The position numbers and the translations under genes were made by a program. Positions 1-16,000 of a DNA stretch of 64,000 bases are shown here, piece by piece (within the stretch, counting starts at the first letter, position 1; every line of letters begins with the position of its first letter). The DNA lies in assembly GCA_024345305.1 (NCBI GenBank), contig BRON01000005.1, positions 744,001-808,000 on the forward strand, given 5' to 3'. The notes under the pieces were generated by a model that saw only the letters and a list, made by a program, of their open reading frames with translations, was not told where the DNA came from and ran no database searches. This stretch comes from Mrakia gelida. Its lineage: Eukaryota > Basidiomycota > Tremellomycetes > Cystofilobasidiales > Mrakiaceae.

Positions 1-2368
1 ATCCCCACCCGCTCCTGCAACAGCGCCTCTCAACGTCGTCACCTCGTCTTCGTCCTCTTCCAGTCTTCCGAAGATCTCCTCCGGATGGTCGATACAGAAT
101 CGAACGATCTCTCCCAGCGTCGTCGTGTGTCGTTTCTTTGAGGGCGACGAGCTCGATGGATGAGGTTTCGGTTGAGCAGAGGCAGGGAAGAAGGAGGAGA
201 TGCTGGATGTGGAAGAGGAGGATGCAGGGAGGGAGGCTAGTCGGACGTCGTTTTGGGGGGAGGGGGAGTTGAGGAGACTGTGGCGGAGGAGGGACGAGGG
301 GATGATTAGTTGGGCGACGCGACGAGGGAAGGGGAGGTTCGGACGATGACTGACTTTGGCGTGAAGACGATGGCGAGGTTTGAAGAGGTCATGAGGTTCA
401 TAGGATGAAGTTGAGCGACGTCGTGGAAGAGGTCTGCGAGACGAGGAGCAACGACGAAGGAGTCAGAACGAGTTCAGGCTCGAGCTCCTCGACGCGAACG
501 AGTGAAGAACTCACGAATCACGTAGCCAAGCAAGACATGAGCTTGCTGACTCAGTTGACTAAAAGAAGGGACCAAAGACGAGACAGGTCAGCACCAGTTC
601 GGGTCTCAAGAAGATCCAACATGCGACGAAGACGAAGAGGGACGGAAACTCACGAGAACAACCTCTCCTTCACGAACCTCACCACCTCCTCCTTCTCCTC
701 CACTCGTCCCTCCTTCTCCTCTCCGTACGGCACCCTCGGACACCTCCCAATCAACTCGTACATCCCTTCGTGGAACAGCGGCTCGTTCATCTCTCGGAAG
801 AACTTCTTGATCAAAACAGCAGCGAGGTGAGGATCTTGGTAGGAGGCGAGTTCGATGGGAGAGCCTGGAAGCAAGGATAGAGTGAGCAGAAGCGTAAGGT
901 CAACTCTTTGTGTCCTCGTTACGTCGGTGCTTTGCAAAACGAAAGCGGACAAGGTGATCTTCGACGCGTCTTGGGCACGTCTACTCGAACTCCAAGTCGA
1001 AAGGGAAGATCCGAGACTCACCTCGATTGTAGCCCTCCCCCACGTTCCTCAGCACACCCGCACTCCCACTCTTCCTGAACAATCCCTCAGCCTCCATGGC
1101 TCCCTCCTCCCATCTCAAGAACGTCACCGCGTCCTGGATCACTCGCGGCAGCTCGAACGGCTCGTTCTCGCCCATCAACTCGACGAGAGGGACTCCGAAG
1201 TGTAGAGAGGGTGTGAGGGAGCTGGAGGGGAGAGTGATGGAGGGTTCGTGGCGGAGGTTCTCTCTGAAAAGCGAAAGCAAGCGAGGTTAGCGAAGGCAAG
1301 GCGCGGATGAAGGGTGGCGAAGAGGCAAAAGGACGAACTTGAGAGTCTCAGCAGGGATCAGAAGCTGTTGAATCGGCAGATGGGTGGCCAGAGCTGAGAG
1401 GGTGGACGCGTAGACGAGTTTCCTGAAGAACTTCGGTGAGATGAGGGGGGAGGCGAGGGTGAAGAGCACTGTTTCGAGACGGGAGGGTGGGAGGTCAGCT
1501 TGAGCTCAACTCGTGAGAAAGCTCGCAAGGGCTCGACACTGACTCTTGGTGAAGAAGGATGGATGGACGATGTACTGCACAATAAAATGAGACGTCCTGA
1601 AGTCAGTGATCCGTTCGAGAAGGAAAACGAGCTCGAGAGGCAGGGGCAAAGAACGGATGAGCTCTGCTCTCGTTCGATGGCCAACTCACCAATCTCTTGA
1701 GGTTCTTCCTAAACGTCCTTCCCAACCTCTGATAAGCTCCCCATATCCACTTCCATCCAGGCGAGTTCCTGCTTCCAGCAGCGAAGAGCACGATCACGTA
1801 GTCTTGTTCGACTGTGAGGAGGATCAAAGACAAGAGCGAGGAGGGAAGGGGTCAGCTTCGCTTCGACTCCTCCCGTCCCTTTTGAGCTTGGACTGACCGT
1901 AGAGGTGGAGAGTTGAGACGATTCGAGCGAGAAGAGTATCGTATGATGTTGTTCTTGGATCTGGGAGTTGAGAGGTGTCGACGCAGATGATGGGACGAGT
2001 CCTGAAGGGGAGAAAGGGAAACGACAGCGATGTGAGCTCGTGCTTTCCCTCCTTCCCTCACCGCTCTCGCTCTCCCTCACAGTACACGCTACTTGGACTC
2101 ACTCTTCATCCGCTCCAGCCTGCCAAATCAGTCTCCCCATGATTCTGTCCATCTCGTCCCCTCCTCCTACTGCCTCTGTGTAGTCGTCTTCTTCATCGAT
2201 GCTCGTTCGGAACGAGGCCGAGGACGTCGAAGCTCGAAACGTTCTTGACGTCTTCGAGGAGAGGGAGTTGAAGAAGCTTGAGGAGGAAGGCGAAGGGGGC
2301 GAGAAGGAAGAGAGCTTGGAGCGGAGGGTTCGATTGTAGGCGGAGGGGGAACGGGGGCAGGTCGCCAT
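1..2368 (-). CDS. CRAL-TRIO (Sec14-like) plus RhoGAP protein, p50RhoGAP/ARHGAP1-like; 3' end off the window
   Basis: This is a GTPase-activating protein for Rho-type GTPases with a lipid-binding module, expected at membranes. The start is the ATG at 2366-2368. Exon 1 is Ser-rich and ends in an acidic stretch. It splices into the CRAL-TRIO domain (RPIICVDTSQLPDP near 1900-2010, then DYVIVLFAAGS and KNLKRL near 1700-1800, then FFRKLVYASTLSALATHLP near 1390-1440). The RhoGAP domain follows: FGVPLVEL and GLFRKSGSAG with the arginine finger near 1040-1200, and DPHLAAVLIKKFFREMNEPL near 760-860. The last readable part (EIVRFCIDHPEEIF, about 60-120) is the end of the RhoGAP fold. It is still open at base 1, so the C-terminus is missing. 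Introns show GTGAG donors and CTGAC branch sites. The domain order matches animal ARHGAP1 and yeast Ecm25-like proteins (family knowledge). The Rho substrate is not readable from sequence. Confidence 0.88.
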
Positions 2369-2843
2369 CTTGGAGGGGAAGGGAGGGAGGGAAGATGGGA
2401 GTTCGAGGAGAGAAGGAAGAGAGGGGGTCGTCACGCGAGGGTCGCTTTGTTCTCTCCTCTTTTGGTTCTCCGGGTATGCTGGAAACAAGATCCTGAGATG
2501 GGAGAGGAAGGTCTACCTCGATCCTCGAAACAGAGACCTGATTTCCGAGCTGAACCTACGACAAGCCTCACAAACGCGTCGTCTCAAACTCGTCCCCCTG
2601 TCGTCGCTTCTCCTTGCCTTTTTTCACGCCCGGCCGTTTCTGGGAGCGTATATGCATAGTGTATTCTAGCTGATGCTGGATTTCGGATGACATTTCTTCA
2701 GTAGTCACCTTGGAAAGATCAGAAAGAATGCAGGCCCTCAAGAAACCAACTCGCCCGACCTCGACACGTCCCTGATTGGGGATTCCTAGCCTCAGGAGCG
2801 ACCAATTCCCGGCTCTGCCAGTTGCAATACGAGCGTAAACAAT
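2369..2843. promoter_or_regulatory. Intergenic: promoter side of the RhoGAP gene and 3' flank of the secreted-protein gene
   Basis: These 475 bases lie between the start codon of the RhoGAP gene and the stop codon of the next minus-strand gene. The part next to 2368 is pyrimidine-rich on the coding (minus) strand, as at most start sites here. I see no RNA gene and no credible coding exon. Confidence 0.5.
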
Positions 2844-3707
2844 CTAAATCATCAGAAATACCACGAGCAAAACCCCAACCCCTCCCAGGCTCCTCAAACC
2901 CAACCCGTCGACCCTCCTCCCTCCGGTCCCCACCGCGCTCGCCGTCGCACTAGCGCTCGTTCCATTTCCGCCAGTCGAAGTGGAGAGGATTACTGGACCT
3001 GGAGCCAGGGTCGGTGAGAATATCGCGGACGGAGTTGAGGAGGAGAGGTGAGAAACAGTCGACGACGTTTCGTTCGTGTTGTTGACGGGGACGGCTCCGA
3101 AGGACTGAGCGAGCGATTGAGTGACGGCTAGCTCGACTGGGATGGGAGGTGCGTTGTTGATGAAGGTCTGTGAGATAAAGAAAGCGGCAAAAAAAGGGGG
3201 AAGTAGGGTGAGGACGACGCGACGCGGCAACGAACAAAATTGGAGGGGAGAGAGAGAACGAAGACGAACGCATGACAGAAGGCATTGGGCTGGGAGGTCA
3301 AGAGACACGAGGGATGTGTTAGAATGAGATGGATCGAGACAGAACAGACAAAGCCAGACGAAGATGAAGTGGGCAATCTCGACTCACTGTCGTTGTGTCT
3401 CCCATCGAAATCCCCAATCTCAAACTGAGTCCTTGACCAGCTCAACCCCAGTCTGATCATGTTGTCTTGATCCCATGTTGGGCAGCTCTCGAACCAGGAA
3501 GACTGTGAACCGACGAATAAAGGAAGGTAGGAGAGCAGAGTGGAAGGTCAGCTTCGTTCGCTCAGCTTCCCGCCATGAGTCGCTCTTCGCACCGGAACGA
3601 ACGTTGAACTGCAGCATCGTCAAGTTTGCTGGTTTCTGATAGAGTAGACGAAGATCTGCTCCGGTGGCAAGAGTGGCGAGAAGAAGCAGAAGAGGTGTGG
3701 AGAACAT
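2844..3707 (-). CDS. Small secreted protein, probable GPI anchor, function unknown
   Basis: I do not recognise the family. The start ATG is at 3705-3707. The protein opens with a short hydrophobic signal peptide (MFSTPLLLLLATLATG) followed by DLRLLYQKPANLTMLQFN. After an intron comes SSWFESCPTWDQDN and MIRLGLSWSRTQFEIGDFDG. A very short exon then encodes QCLLSC, and the last exon starts TFINNAPPIPVELA. The C-terminal third is Ser/Thr/Asn-rich with several NxT/NxS sites. It ends in a hydrophobic tail (GGVGVLLVVFLMI) directly before the stop, the layout of a GPI-anchor signal. The paired cysteines suggest one or two disulfides. The three introns all have GT-AG ends and CTGAC or similar branch sites. 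A cell-wall or plasma-membrane surface protein is the best inference. Confidence 0.75.
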
Positions 3708-3934
3708 GCTGGTGGTTGGCGGGACGGGAGGAAAGGCAAGCAGTGACGTCGAGGCGAGGTGCGACTTTCATCCGAAGATTCGAAACAGAGGGCGAGAAAT
3801 GACCGAAGAGACTCGAAGAGGGTGATGAAAAGTGATAGGCATCGATAGGCATAGCTGGTCGTACTGTATACGTCCTTGATTCGTGATGGTCGTAAGAGAA
3901 GAGAAGGGGAGAAGAAGACGAGCGGGCTTGAACC

Positions 3935-6886
3935 TCAGCGTCGAGCGTCGATCTGAGCGAGTCCTTCTCGGAGGGCGTCTCGCTGTAGAAAGAGGGAGAG
4001 GGAGAGTCAGGACGGACTTAAAGCGAGGAAGAAGGAGATAGGAGTGCAGGATAGAGCGGCCACTCACTCTCGAAAGCAGCTGCTCGTTCTCGACTCTTAA
4101 CGACGACGCGTAGTCCCTCGCTTTGGCGAGTTCTGCTTTGAGTCGAGCGATCTCCTGAGCTTGGCTCGAGTCCGACGATGAAGGCGTACCTAGTTCGGGA
4201 GACTGGTAAGAAGGGACGGAAACGCGTCAGCGAAGGGTATGAGGGAAGAGGTTGAAAAAACTCAGGACGAACCATCTCTCGAACGCGACGCGTCTTCTTC
4301 GTCGACAGAGCGTTCTTGAGGCTCGTGATTTCTTCTCGAAGGGAAGACTCCAGCTCTCGACTGGCCTTAGTCTGTTTCCGAGCGAAGAAAGCTCGTCAGC
4401 GATGTTTAAATCGACTAGAGCTTGCGGTCGAGCGAGGTTCGACTCACCGACTCGACCTCCGAACGCTTCAGCTCCTGGACCTCTCCCTCCAGTCGCGAGA
4501 TGGTCAAGACCAAAGACCTCTGATATAAGTACGAGAGTGGCGTCATGTCAGTCTCGAGAGAACGACGAAGCTTCGGAGAAGAAAGGAAAGAGCACGAGCG
4601 AACCTTCTCCTTGTCCCATCGAGCCGTCGTTCGAGCTCGTTCGTCCTCGATGCGTTCCAGCTCGGTCTGATGCTCGACGAAGGTAGCTTCCATCTGAGAA
4701 GGGAGAGAGAGGTCATCTTGTCAACTGGAGAAGGATCGAACAGCGATCGCGTCGAGAAAGGACTGACTGTTTTCCTCGCCTCCTGCAACGAGTGCAACCC
4801 AGACTTGACCGCTTCCAGTTTGTAGATGTCGTCCTGGAGGCGTTCCAGATCGTCGGTCAAGTCGGGGTCCTGGAGCGAGAGAAGAGAAAAAAATGAGCGT
4901 AAGTCGAGCGAGGAAGGGATGGGTGAGTTGAGAGGAAGAAGTCAACGAACCGAAGAGGCTGAAGGATCGGAGGCGACGCGTCGGCGCTTCCTGCCAGAGT
5001 GAGAAAGTCGAGGTGGAGGGGGGGTTTCTTCCGGCTCTGGGTAATAGGCGATGTTCAAGATCAGCGATGCATTTCGAAGCAGAAGAGATAAGAAAGACGA
5101 GGACGCGAAAAAAGCGAGCTGCTCACCGTCGAGTTCCATCTCTGACCTCGTTCGAGAGGCGTAGTCCGAGGGACCAGCTTCCGACAGACCTGGAACGTCT
5201 CGAGTGAATGGGTTGGGTCGTCGAGTCGAAGAGGTGAGATGGGTGGTGTGAGGAGGTGAGCGAGAAGCTGGAGGCGAAGGGAGGGAGTTAGGGTAGGGAC
5301 CTCGGTTGCTGGAGCTGTTCTTGTCGAGGGTGGCGGAGGACTTCTTGCTAGAACTGTGAGTAGCGAGGACGACGTCCGAGGCAGAGGATGAGATGTCGAA
5401 GGAGGAGCGAGCTCGGTTGAGACGCGCTCCAGAAGTCGACGTTCCGAGTCGTAGCTTCTCCAAAGCGGCGTGAACGGCGGTCCGGATGACAGGATACTTC
5501 TTGTGACTCTGATGGTTGAAGAGACTGCGCCAACTCTGGTAATGTCGATGTCGAGACCAGGCGAACGAAGACTGAGGAAGCGGCACGTACGAGACGAGTG
5601 GGAAAGAAGGTCAGTTCGAGGGATGCAAGCACTGCGAGACTGTCGAGGAATCACTCACGTTCTTTCCACCTACTCCTGCGATCAGATAGTAGCCGTCGGT
5701 CTTGTAGAAAGATCGATCCTTCGCATGAAGCTGAGACGCGATGTGTTCGGCGAGGTTGCTGATGTCCTCTGGCGTCCAGCTGTAATCGGGACGACTTGGA
5801 GGGTCCAGAAGCTGCGACGTAGATATCGTGACGTCCTAGGAAGGTAGATAACAGGGAAGAAGAGATCAATGACTGGAGGAAGGACGAAGGGAAAGGACCG
5901 AGCGAGACCTCGAGAACAGCGAGCGAAACGCACCTCAAGCTGTTGAGCAGCGGCCCAGATCGAGCTGTCCTCTCGATTGACTGCAAACAGCAGGCGGACG
6001 AGTCGACGTCAGCGCTCAGATCTCAGATGGAAGTGCAGAATCGTTGCTGGACGAGAGGCGAGGAGGTCGAAAGCGAACTCGAGGAGGAAGGAGAGTCAAG
6101 GTCGAACTCACATCGTTTACAGTCTCCAAAGCAGTTAACGAGCTGATCCCTCAGACCTCTCAGCGTTCGGTAGTGACCCGATTCGACTTTCCTCTACGTT
6201 CGTGAAACCGAAAGAAGGTTCTCAGGTCAGAGAACGACAAACGGACGAAAGCGTCGAGACTCGACTCGAGCCCATCCGGGGACGGTCGCCTTTGCGGGCT
6301 TACCTGAAGGATGCGAATGCACGTCGGATTCTTGCTGAGAGCGTAGTAGCCAGGGTATGCCTCTCTGTCAGGAAGCTCGAGGAACGGAGTCGCGAGTCGA
6401 TAGCCCCTGCAGGAGAGAAACAGCGAAGACAAAGGGGTGAGGGAAGGGAACAAGGTCTAAGGTCAGCTTCGATTCTTGAAGAGCAACTCGATGAAGCCTT
6501 CCTTGTCCTCACCAATCGGTCTTGACGTCCAAAACAGCCTTCAGTAGCTTCATACCAAGCCCCTTGACCTTCTCCAGTCGCTCGAGCTCGAGCTGCTGCA
6601 GACCCAGGTGATCTGGGGCATCTTTCCTTCGTGGACGTCCTTGAGCTTCCTCCTCCTCCTCCTCCTCTCCTTCGTCGGACGATGAATCCGGGTCTTGACG
6701 TCGCGGGTGCAGGTTAGGTAGGCTCGATCGAGAGAGGAGGATACGTTGGGACATTGGGGAGAACAAGGTGGAGAGGGAAGAGTCGAGGAGGTCCTCGTGG
6801 ATGAGGGAACGGAGGCGAGGGAAGGTCACGAACGAAACGGGTCGACGTCGAGCTCGCCTCCCCCTCCTTCCTCGCGTGCTGAACAA
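3935..6886 (-). CDS. Bromodomain protein with C-terminal coiled coils
   Basis: A probable chromatin reader. The bromodomain is split over three exons. Helix Z is in ERLEKVKGLGMKLLKAVLD (about 6530-6590). Next are the ZA loop TPFLELPDREAYPGYY and NPTCIRIL (about 6300-6400). The last part is CFGDCKR joined to FNREDSSIWAAAQQLE (about 5940-6130), where Asn is the expected acetyl-lysine contact. An acidic patch of about nine Glu precedes it. Then come a conserved-looking segment (YSWTPEDISNLAEHIASQL, about 5720-5790), a Ser/Pro-rich linker (5000-5560) and short coiled coils (4070-4860). The start is uncertain: 6886 gives the longest open frame, and the Met at about 6756 is an alternative. The C-terminus is also uncertain. 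An acceptor near 3970 gives ENALREGLAQIDARR and a stop at 3935, but another acceptor extends the frame. I cannot assign it to a specific RSC, SWI/SNF or SAGA subunit. Confidence 0.72.
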
Positions 6887-7371
6887 CCAGCCTCCCTCTT
6901 TTCGTGGGAAGGCTCTTTACCTTACCAGCGGATCATATGCCACTGGGACAAGATCACAAGCAAACGATCCTTTCGCTGAGAGCAAACTGCATGAGGAGCG
7001 TCGACGAAGGGGAACGAGCGAACAGAACTCTCTCCTCGACGTCCCTTCGCAACCGCCTTCCAAAGGCCCAGCTGGCGAATCTCTAGAAGACGAGTAGAAT
7101 ACGGGTTTATCAGCCAAAGCGGAACGAAACAAACGTAAGGAAGAAAGAAGAGATGGGGTTCAGAGTCGAAATGAAACGAAGGGGGGGGGGGGGGGGGGGG
7201 GGGGGAGGTTGAGCGTTTTGAATTCAAGGAGTAAGGAGTAGATACGTAGAGAGAGCCGTTAAACGTAAGAAAGAGAGAGAGACCAAGACCGAGAAGAAAG
7301 CGTAGAGATATGAGGTGTGAAGAGACGTGAGAGAGAGAAGAAAGGGAGGGAAAGGCGTCGCGTCGTTCGGT
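6887..7371. other. Intergenic between PKC1 stop and the bromodomain gene, with a G25 run
   Basis: These 485 bases hold the 3' flank of PKC1 and the likely promoter of the downstream minus-strand gene. The main visible feature is a homopolymer of 25 G at 7181-7205. The open frames here are low-complexity (Pro or Gly runs from the homopolymer). I find no convincing exon, tRNA or repeat element. Confidence 0.5.
7181..7205. repeat. Homopolymer G25
   Basis: Twenty-five consecutive G on the plus strand (C on the sense strand of both flanking genes). No other run in the window is close to this length. It can be a true length-variable tract or an assembly/sequencing artefact. Confidence 0.95.
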
Positions 7372-12105
<4,734 letters not shown>

Positions 12106-13015
12106 GATTGAATGAGACCTGTCCTCCTTGGTCGATAGAGAAGGGAGAGTGGGTATCGAAGGTCGCAAAGACGGGAAGGGGAAGGATGGGACGACGGTCA
12201 ATGGAGTTGGAGGACAGGAAAGAGGAGAGGGAGGAGCTCGGAAGAGGAGGAGCGCGAAACGAAGGCTGAAGCTGTCCTCGCCCTTTCGGCTTCTCTCCTG
12301 CAAGAGAGGTCACAGCAATGGAACTTTTTTTCGACGTCTTGTGTGGAAGAGATAGTAAAGAGCAGATTCGGACGCGAAAAGGGTTCCAAAAGTGAAAGAG
12401 GAAGAGCTGAGGAGACGAGCGAGTCGACCTCCTTCGACCCTCTCCGGCATCGCTCTCTCGATGCCAGCGGAACTTTTTCAGTGCTCTCAACGGAACCGAA
12501 GGTACCAGATCGTCCTCTTGAGGTGATTTTGGTACTTTGGAGATCAAATCCGAAGGAAGGAAGGCGGAAGATCCAAAAGGAACGAGCCAAGGACGCGTCG
12601 CCGATTCCAATCCCTTTCGCTCTTCCTCTGGGTCGACGACTCAACCTGGAAGATTCATCGTCGACCCTGATCAAACCCCAGGGCCAGCTTCAGACTTGTC
12701 ACTCTGGCCGTGGGAATTCGAGAATCAGGTCAGAGCGAGGCGAAAGCGACGCGTCGAAGAAAGGTCACCGCTCCCGCTCCACGCCTCGACCACGCGGGAA
12801 AACTTCAGCTCACGCTTCTTCTCCTTATCGAGGAGGGCCAAGCATATATCTCTTGTCCTATCGAGCACGTCCCACCCCCAAAACCCACATCTCACCTCCT
12901 CGTCTCGTCTACTGCGTGCTCCCCTCCCCCGGCTCGAATTCCTTCGAGCTCACCCCTCCCTCCCCTCCCTTCCTCCCTCCCCCCAGCCCTCTCCCTTCCC
13001 TTCTTTTCCTTCGTT
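12106..13015. promoter_or_regulatory. Divergent promoter region between PKC1 and the DEAH helicase
   Basis: These 910 bases separate two divergent starts. They contain two copies of the palindrome GACGCGTC (about 12593 and 12750). A TATATA-like stretch lies near 12842. A strongly pyrimidine-rich tract (about 12930-13015) leads directly into the helicase start codon. Open frames here are low-complexity and show no family resemblance. Confidence 0.55.
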
Positions 13016-16000
13016 ATGCCACCTCAACAACGGGAGCGTTACAACTCCCGCGCTCGATCCTCCACTGCCGGAGGATCTTCGCACAAGAAACGATCTCGAG
13101 GAGGCCAAGCTCAGGGACCTATCTCTGGAGTCGTTGGAGTTGAAGAAGGAGGAGACGACTCGATGGATGTGATTGTGCCCAAGACTCAGCTCGAGAAGGA
13201 GGAGGGTAGGAAGAGGAAGATTAAAGAGGAGGTGAGTTGCTGTTGTATACTTGCAGGAGTGGGTTGGGGAAGGCAGCTGGGGGTGAAGGAGGAGCAGGAG
13301 GGAAGGGCAACTCGAGCTGGCTGAGCTGACATTTTGCTCCTCCTTCCTTTCGCTCGTTTGGCTCGTTGTTGCGACTTAGATGATCGCTGCTTCGGAGACC
13401 AAGATGTCTAGTAAGAAGAAGAAACGTCTTGACGGGTTTATCGTAAGTTCTCTACCTCTTTCAACTTAGGGGAGCAGCTTCTTTCGTTCAAGTCGACTCG
13501 AGCTGACCTCCTCCCTCCCCCCTTCCTTCCTTCTCTTCCCACAGGACAAGAAGCTCAAGAAAGAGGCTCGTCAAGAACTCTTCGCCAAGCTTCAGTGAGT
13601 GTTGTGCTGTTCTTCTACTTCACATCTCTTCGCAGAGCTGACCTCTTCCCTCACTTCGTCCCATCCTCCAGAGACGCCCAAGCGACCATGCCCTCCCACC
13701 TCCTCGGCAACCTCGCCTCCTCCTCCACGCTCGGTTCCGGATCCCTCATGTCCCACACCGCTAAGATGGCCAAAGAAGAGGACAAGAACGTCCGTCGAAT
13801 GCTCGCTCGCAAGGGAGGGAAACGTCGCCGCTTGGACAACGATGGGGGAGAAGACGACGACGAGGGAGACTCGGACGAGGAGGAGGATTGGGAGACTGGA
13901 AAGGGAGGAGAGCTTAGGCCTAAACCTGTCGCCGAGGAGGCGGTCGAGGAGGAGAGGAGTGGGTTCTCGGGAGTTGCTGGGGTGGAGATCAAGGGAGAGA
14001 AGAAGAAGGTTGAGGTTGGAGGAGCGTTGAAGAAGAGGGAGGATGGAGGGATCGCTCAGCCCAAGTTTGTGCCGCTCAAGACCAACAAGGGGAAGGGGAA
14101 GGTGGTGAGTTTATCGTCTACCTTCGAAGACGGGCACTGGTTGGGTTGCGAAGGGGATGAGAGCTGATACTTGGTCTTCGTTTCGGTGCTCGAACAGCTC
14201 TCGTTCGGAGGATGGAAGGACGCGACCTCGAAATCTGGCTACTTTCCTACCGAGAACGAGGACTCGGAGGATTCGTTCGACAGCTCGGACTCGGAGAACG
14301 ATACCGATGGAGAGGATATGGAGGATGGGATGTCGGAGGGATACGAGGATGGGGAGTCGATGGGAGAGGGAGACGAGGATGAGGACGAGGAGGACTCAGA
14401 AGACGACGACGAGGAGAGCGACGACGAGGAGGAGGAGGAGGAGTCCAAGGGAGGCAAGCGGAAACGAGCTGGAGGGTTCAAGGCTTGGGCGTTGAAGCAG
14501 ATCGAGGTCGTCTACAAGGGAGAAGACGGCTCGACGACCACCACCGATCAACCCATGGCCGACGCGGATTCCACCCTCCCTCCCACCACCGCTCAACTCC
14601 CCTCTATCACCACCAAACCCTACAAAGCTCCCATCCCTACCACCAAGATTGGACCTCTCGGAGTCCCTCTCCTAATCCCTTCCACCTCCCTCCTCACTCC
14701 CTCAGCAGCGTCGTCGACTCCCAAAGCTCCTGGGAAGAACAGGGTTCACGTCGAGCGAGATCCGTTGATCCAGGAGCAGCGACTTCTCCTCCCCGTCGTC
14801 GCCGAGGAACAGCCCATCGTCGAAACCATCCTCATGAATCCCGTGACGGTGCTCTGTGGAGAGACTGGTTCTGGAAAGACGACGCAGGTTCCTCAGTTCT
14901 TGTTCGAGGCTGGATTCGGAACGCCCGGGAGTGGTGAGTTTTCTCTCGTCTCTTCGTCGCGTCGTTCTTCGCCGCACAAGCCGACTCTTTCTCTTGTTTG
15001 TCCCTCGCTTCAGACAACCCTGGAATGATCGGAATCACTCAACCTCGACGAGTCGCCGCCATGTCGATGGCTTCTCGAGTCGCGTCCGAACTCGCCCTTC
15101 CTCCCTCCCGAGTCTCCTACCAAATCCGATACGACGCGACCGTCTCTCCCTCGACCTCGATCAAGTTCATGACGGACGGAGTGCTTCTTCGAGAGCTTGC
15201 CAGGGACTTCCTCCTCACCAAGTACTCAGTCGTCATCGTCGACGAGGCTCACGAGCGAAGTGTCAACACGGACGTCCTCATCGGAGTGCTCAGTCGAGTT
15301 TCGAAGCTCAGAGAGGAGCTATGGAGGAAGGGAAAGGATGGAGTCAAGGTTCGTTCGACATCCCTCTTCTATCCTCGACGCGTTCGAGCTCGAGACTGAC
15401 CTTCGCTTCGTCTCTATCTGCTGCAGCCTCTTCGGATCGTCATCATGTCCGCTACCCTTCGAGTCACCGATTTCTCTGCCAACACCACCCTCTTCCCCAC
15501 TCCTCCTCCCGTCATCACCATCACCACTCGTCAACATCCCGTCACCATCCACTTCAACCGTCGAACACCCACTGACTACCTCGGCGAGGCGTTCAAGAAG
15601 GTTTCGAAGATCCACGCTCGTCTCCCGCCCGGAGGAGTCCTTGTCTTCCTCACTGGTCAAGGAGAGATCCAGACTCTGTGTAGGAAGCTCGAGAAGAAGT
15701 TTGGGAAGAAGGCGATTGAGGATAGGAAGAAGAGGAGGCAGGCGGAGAGGGAGAGGGTTGGTGGTTGGAGAGCTGAGATGGGAAAGGAGAAGGAGGAGGA
15801 GGAGAAGGCTGAGAAGAAGGAGGAGGACATGAAGGTCGTGGCCAACGATGGTGAGCTCTCTTCCTTCGGTCACTCTCCTTCGAAAGTAGTGCTAAAACTT
15901 CTCGTTTCGTTGTTTCTCTCAGCCGACATCGAAATCGAGGAGCTCGAGTTCGGACAGGACGAACCAGGACTCGCCGACGATGTGGACGACGGAGCCGATT

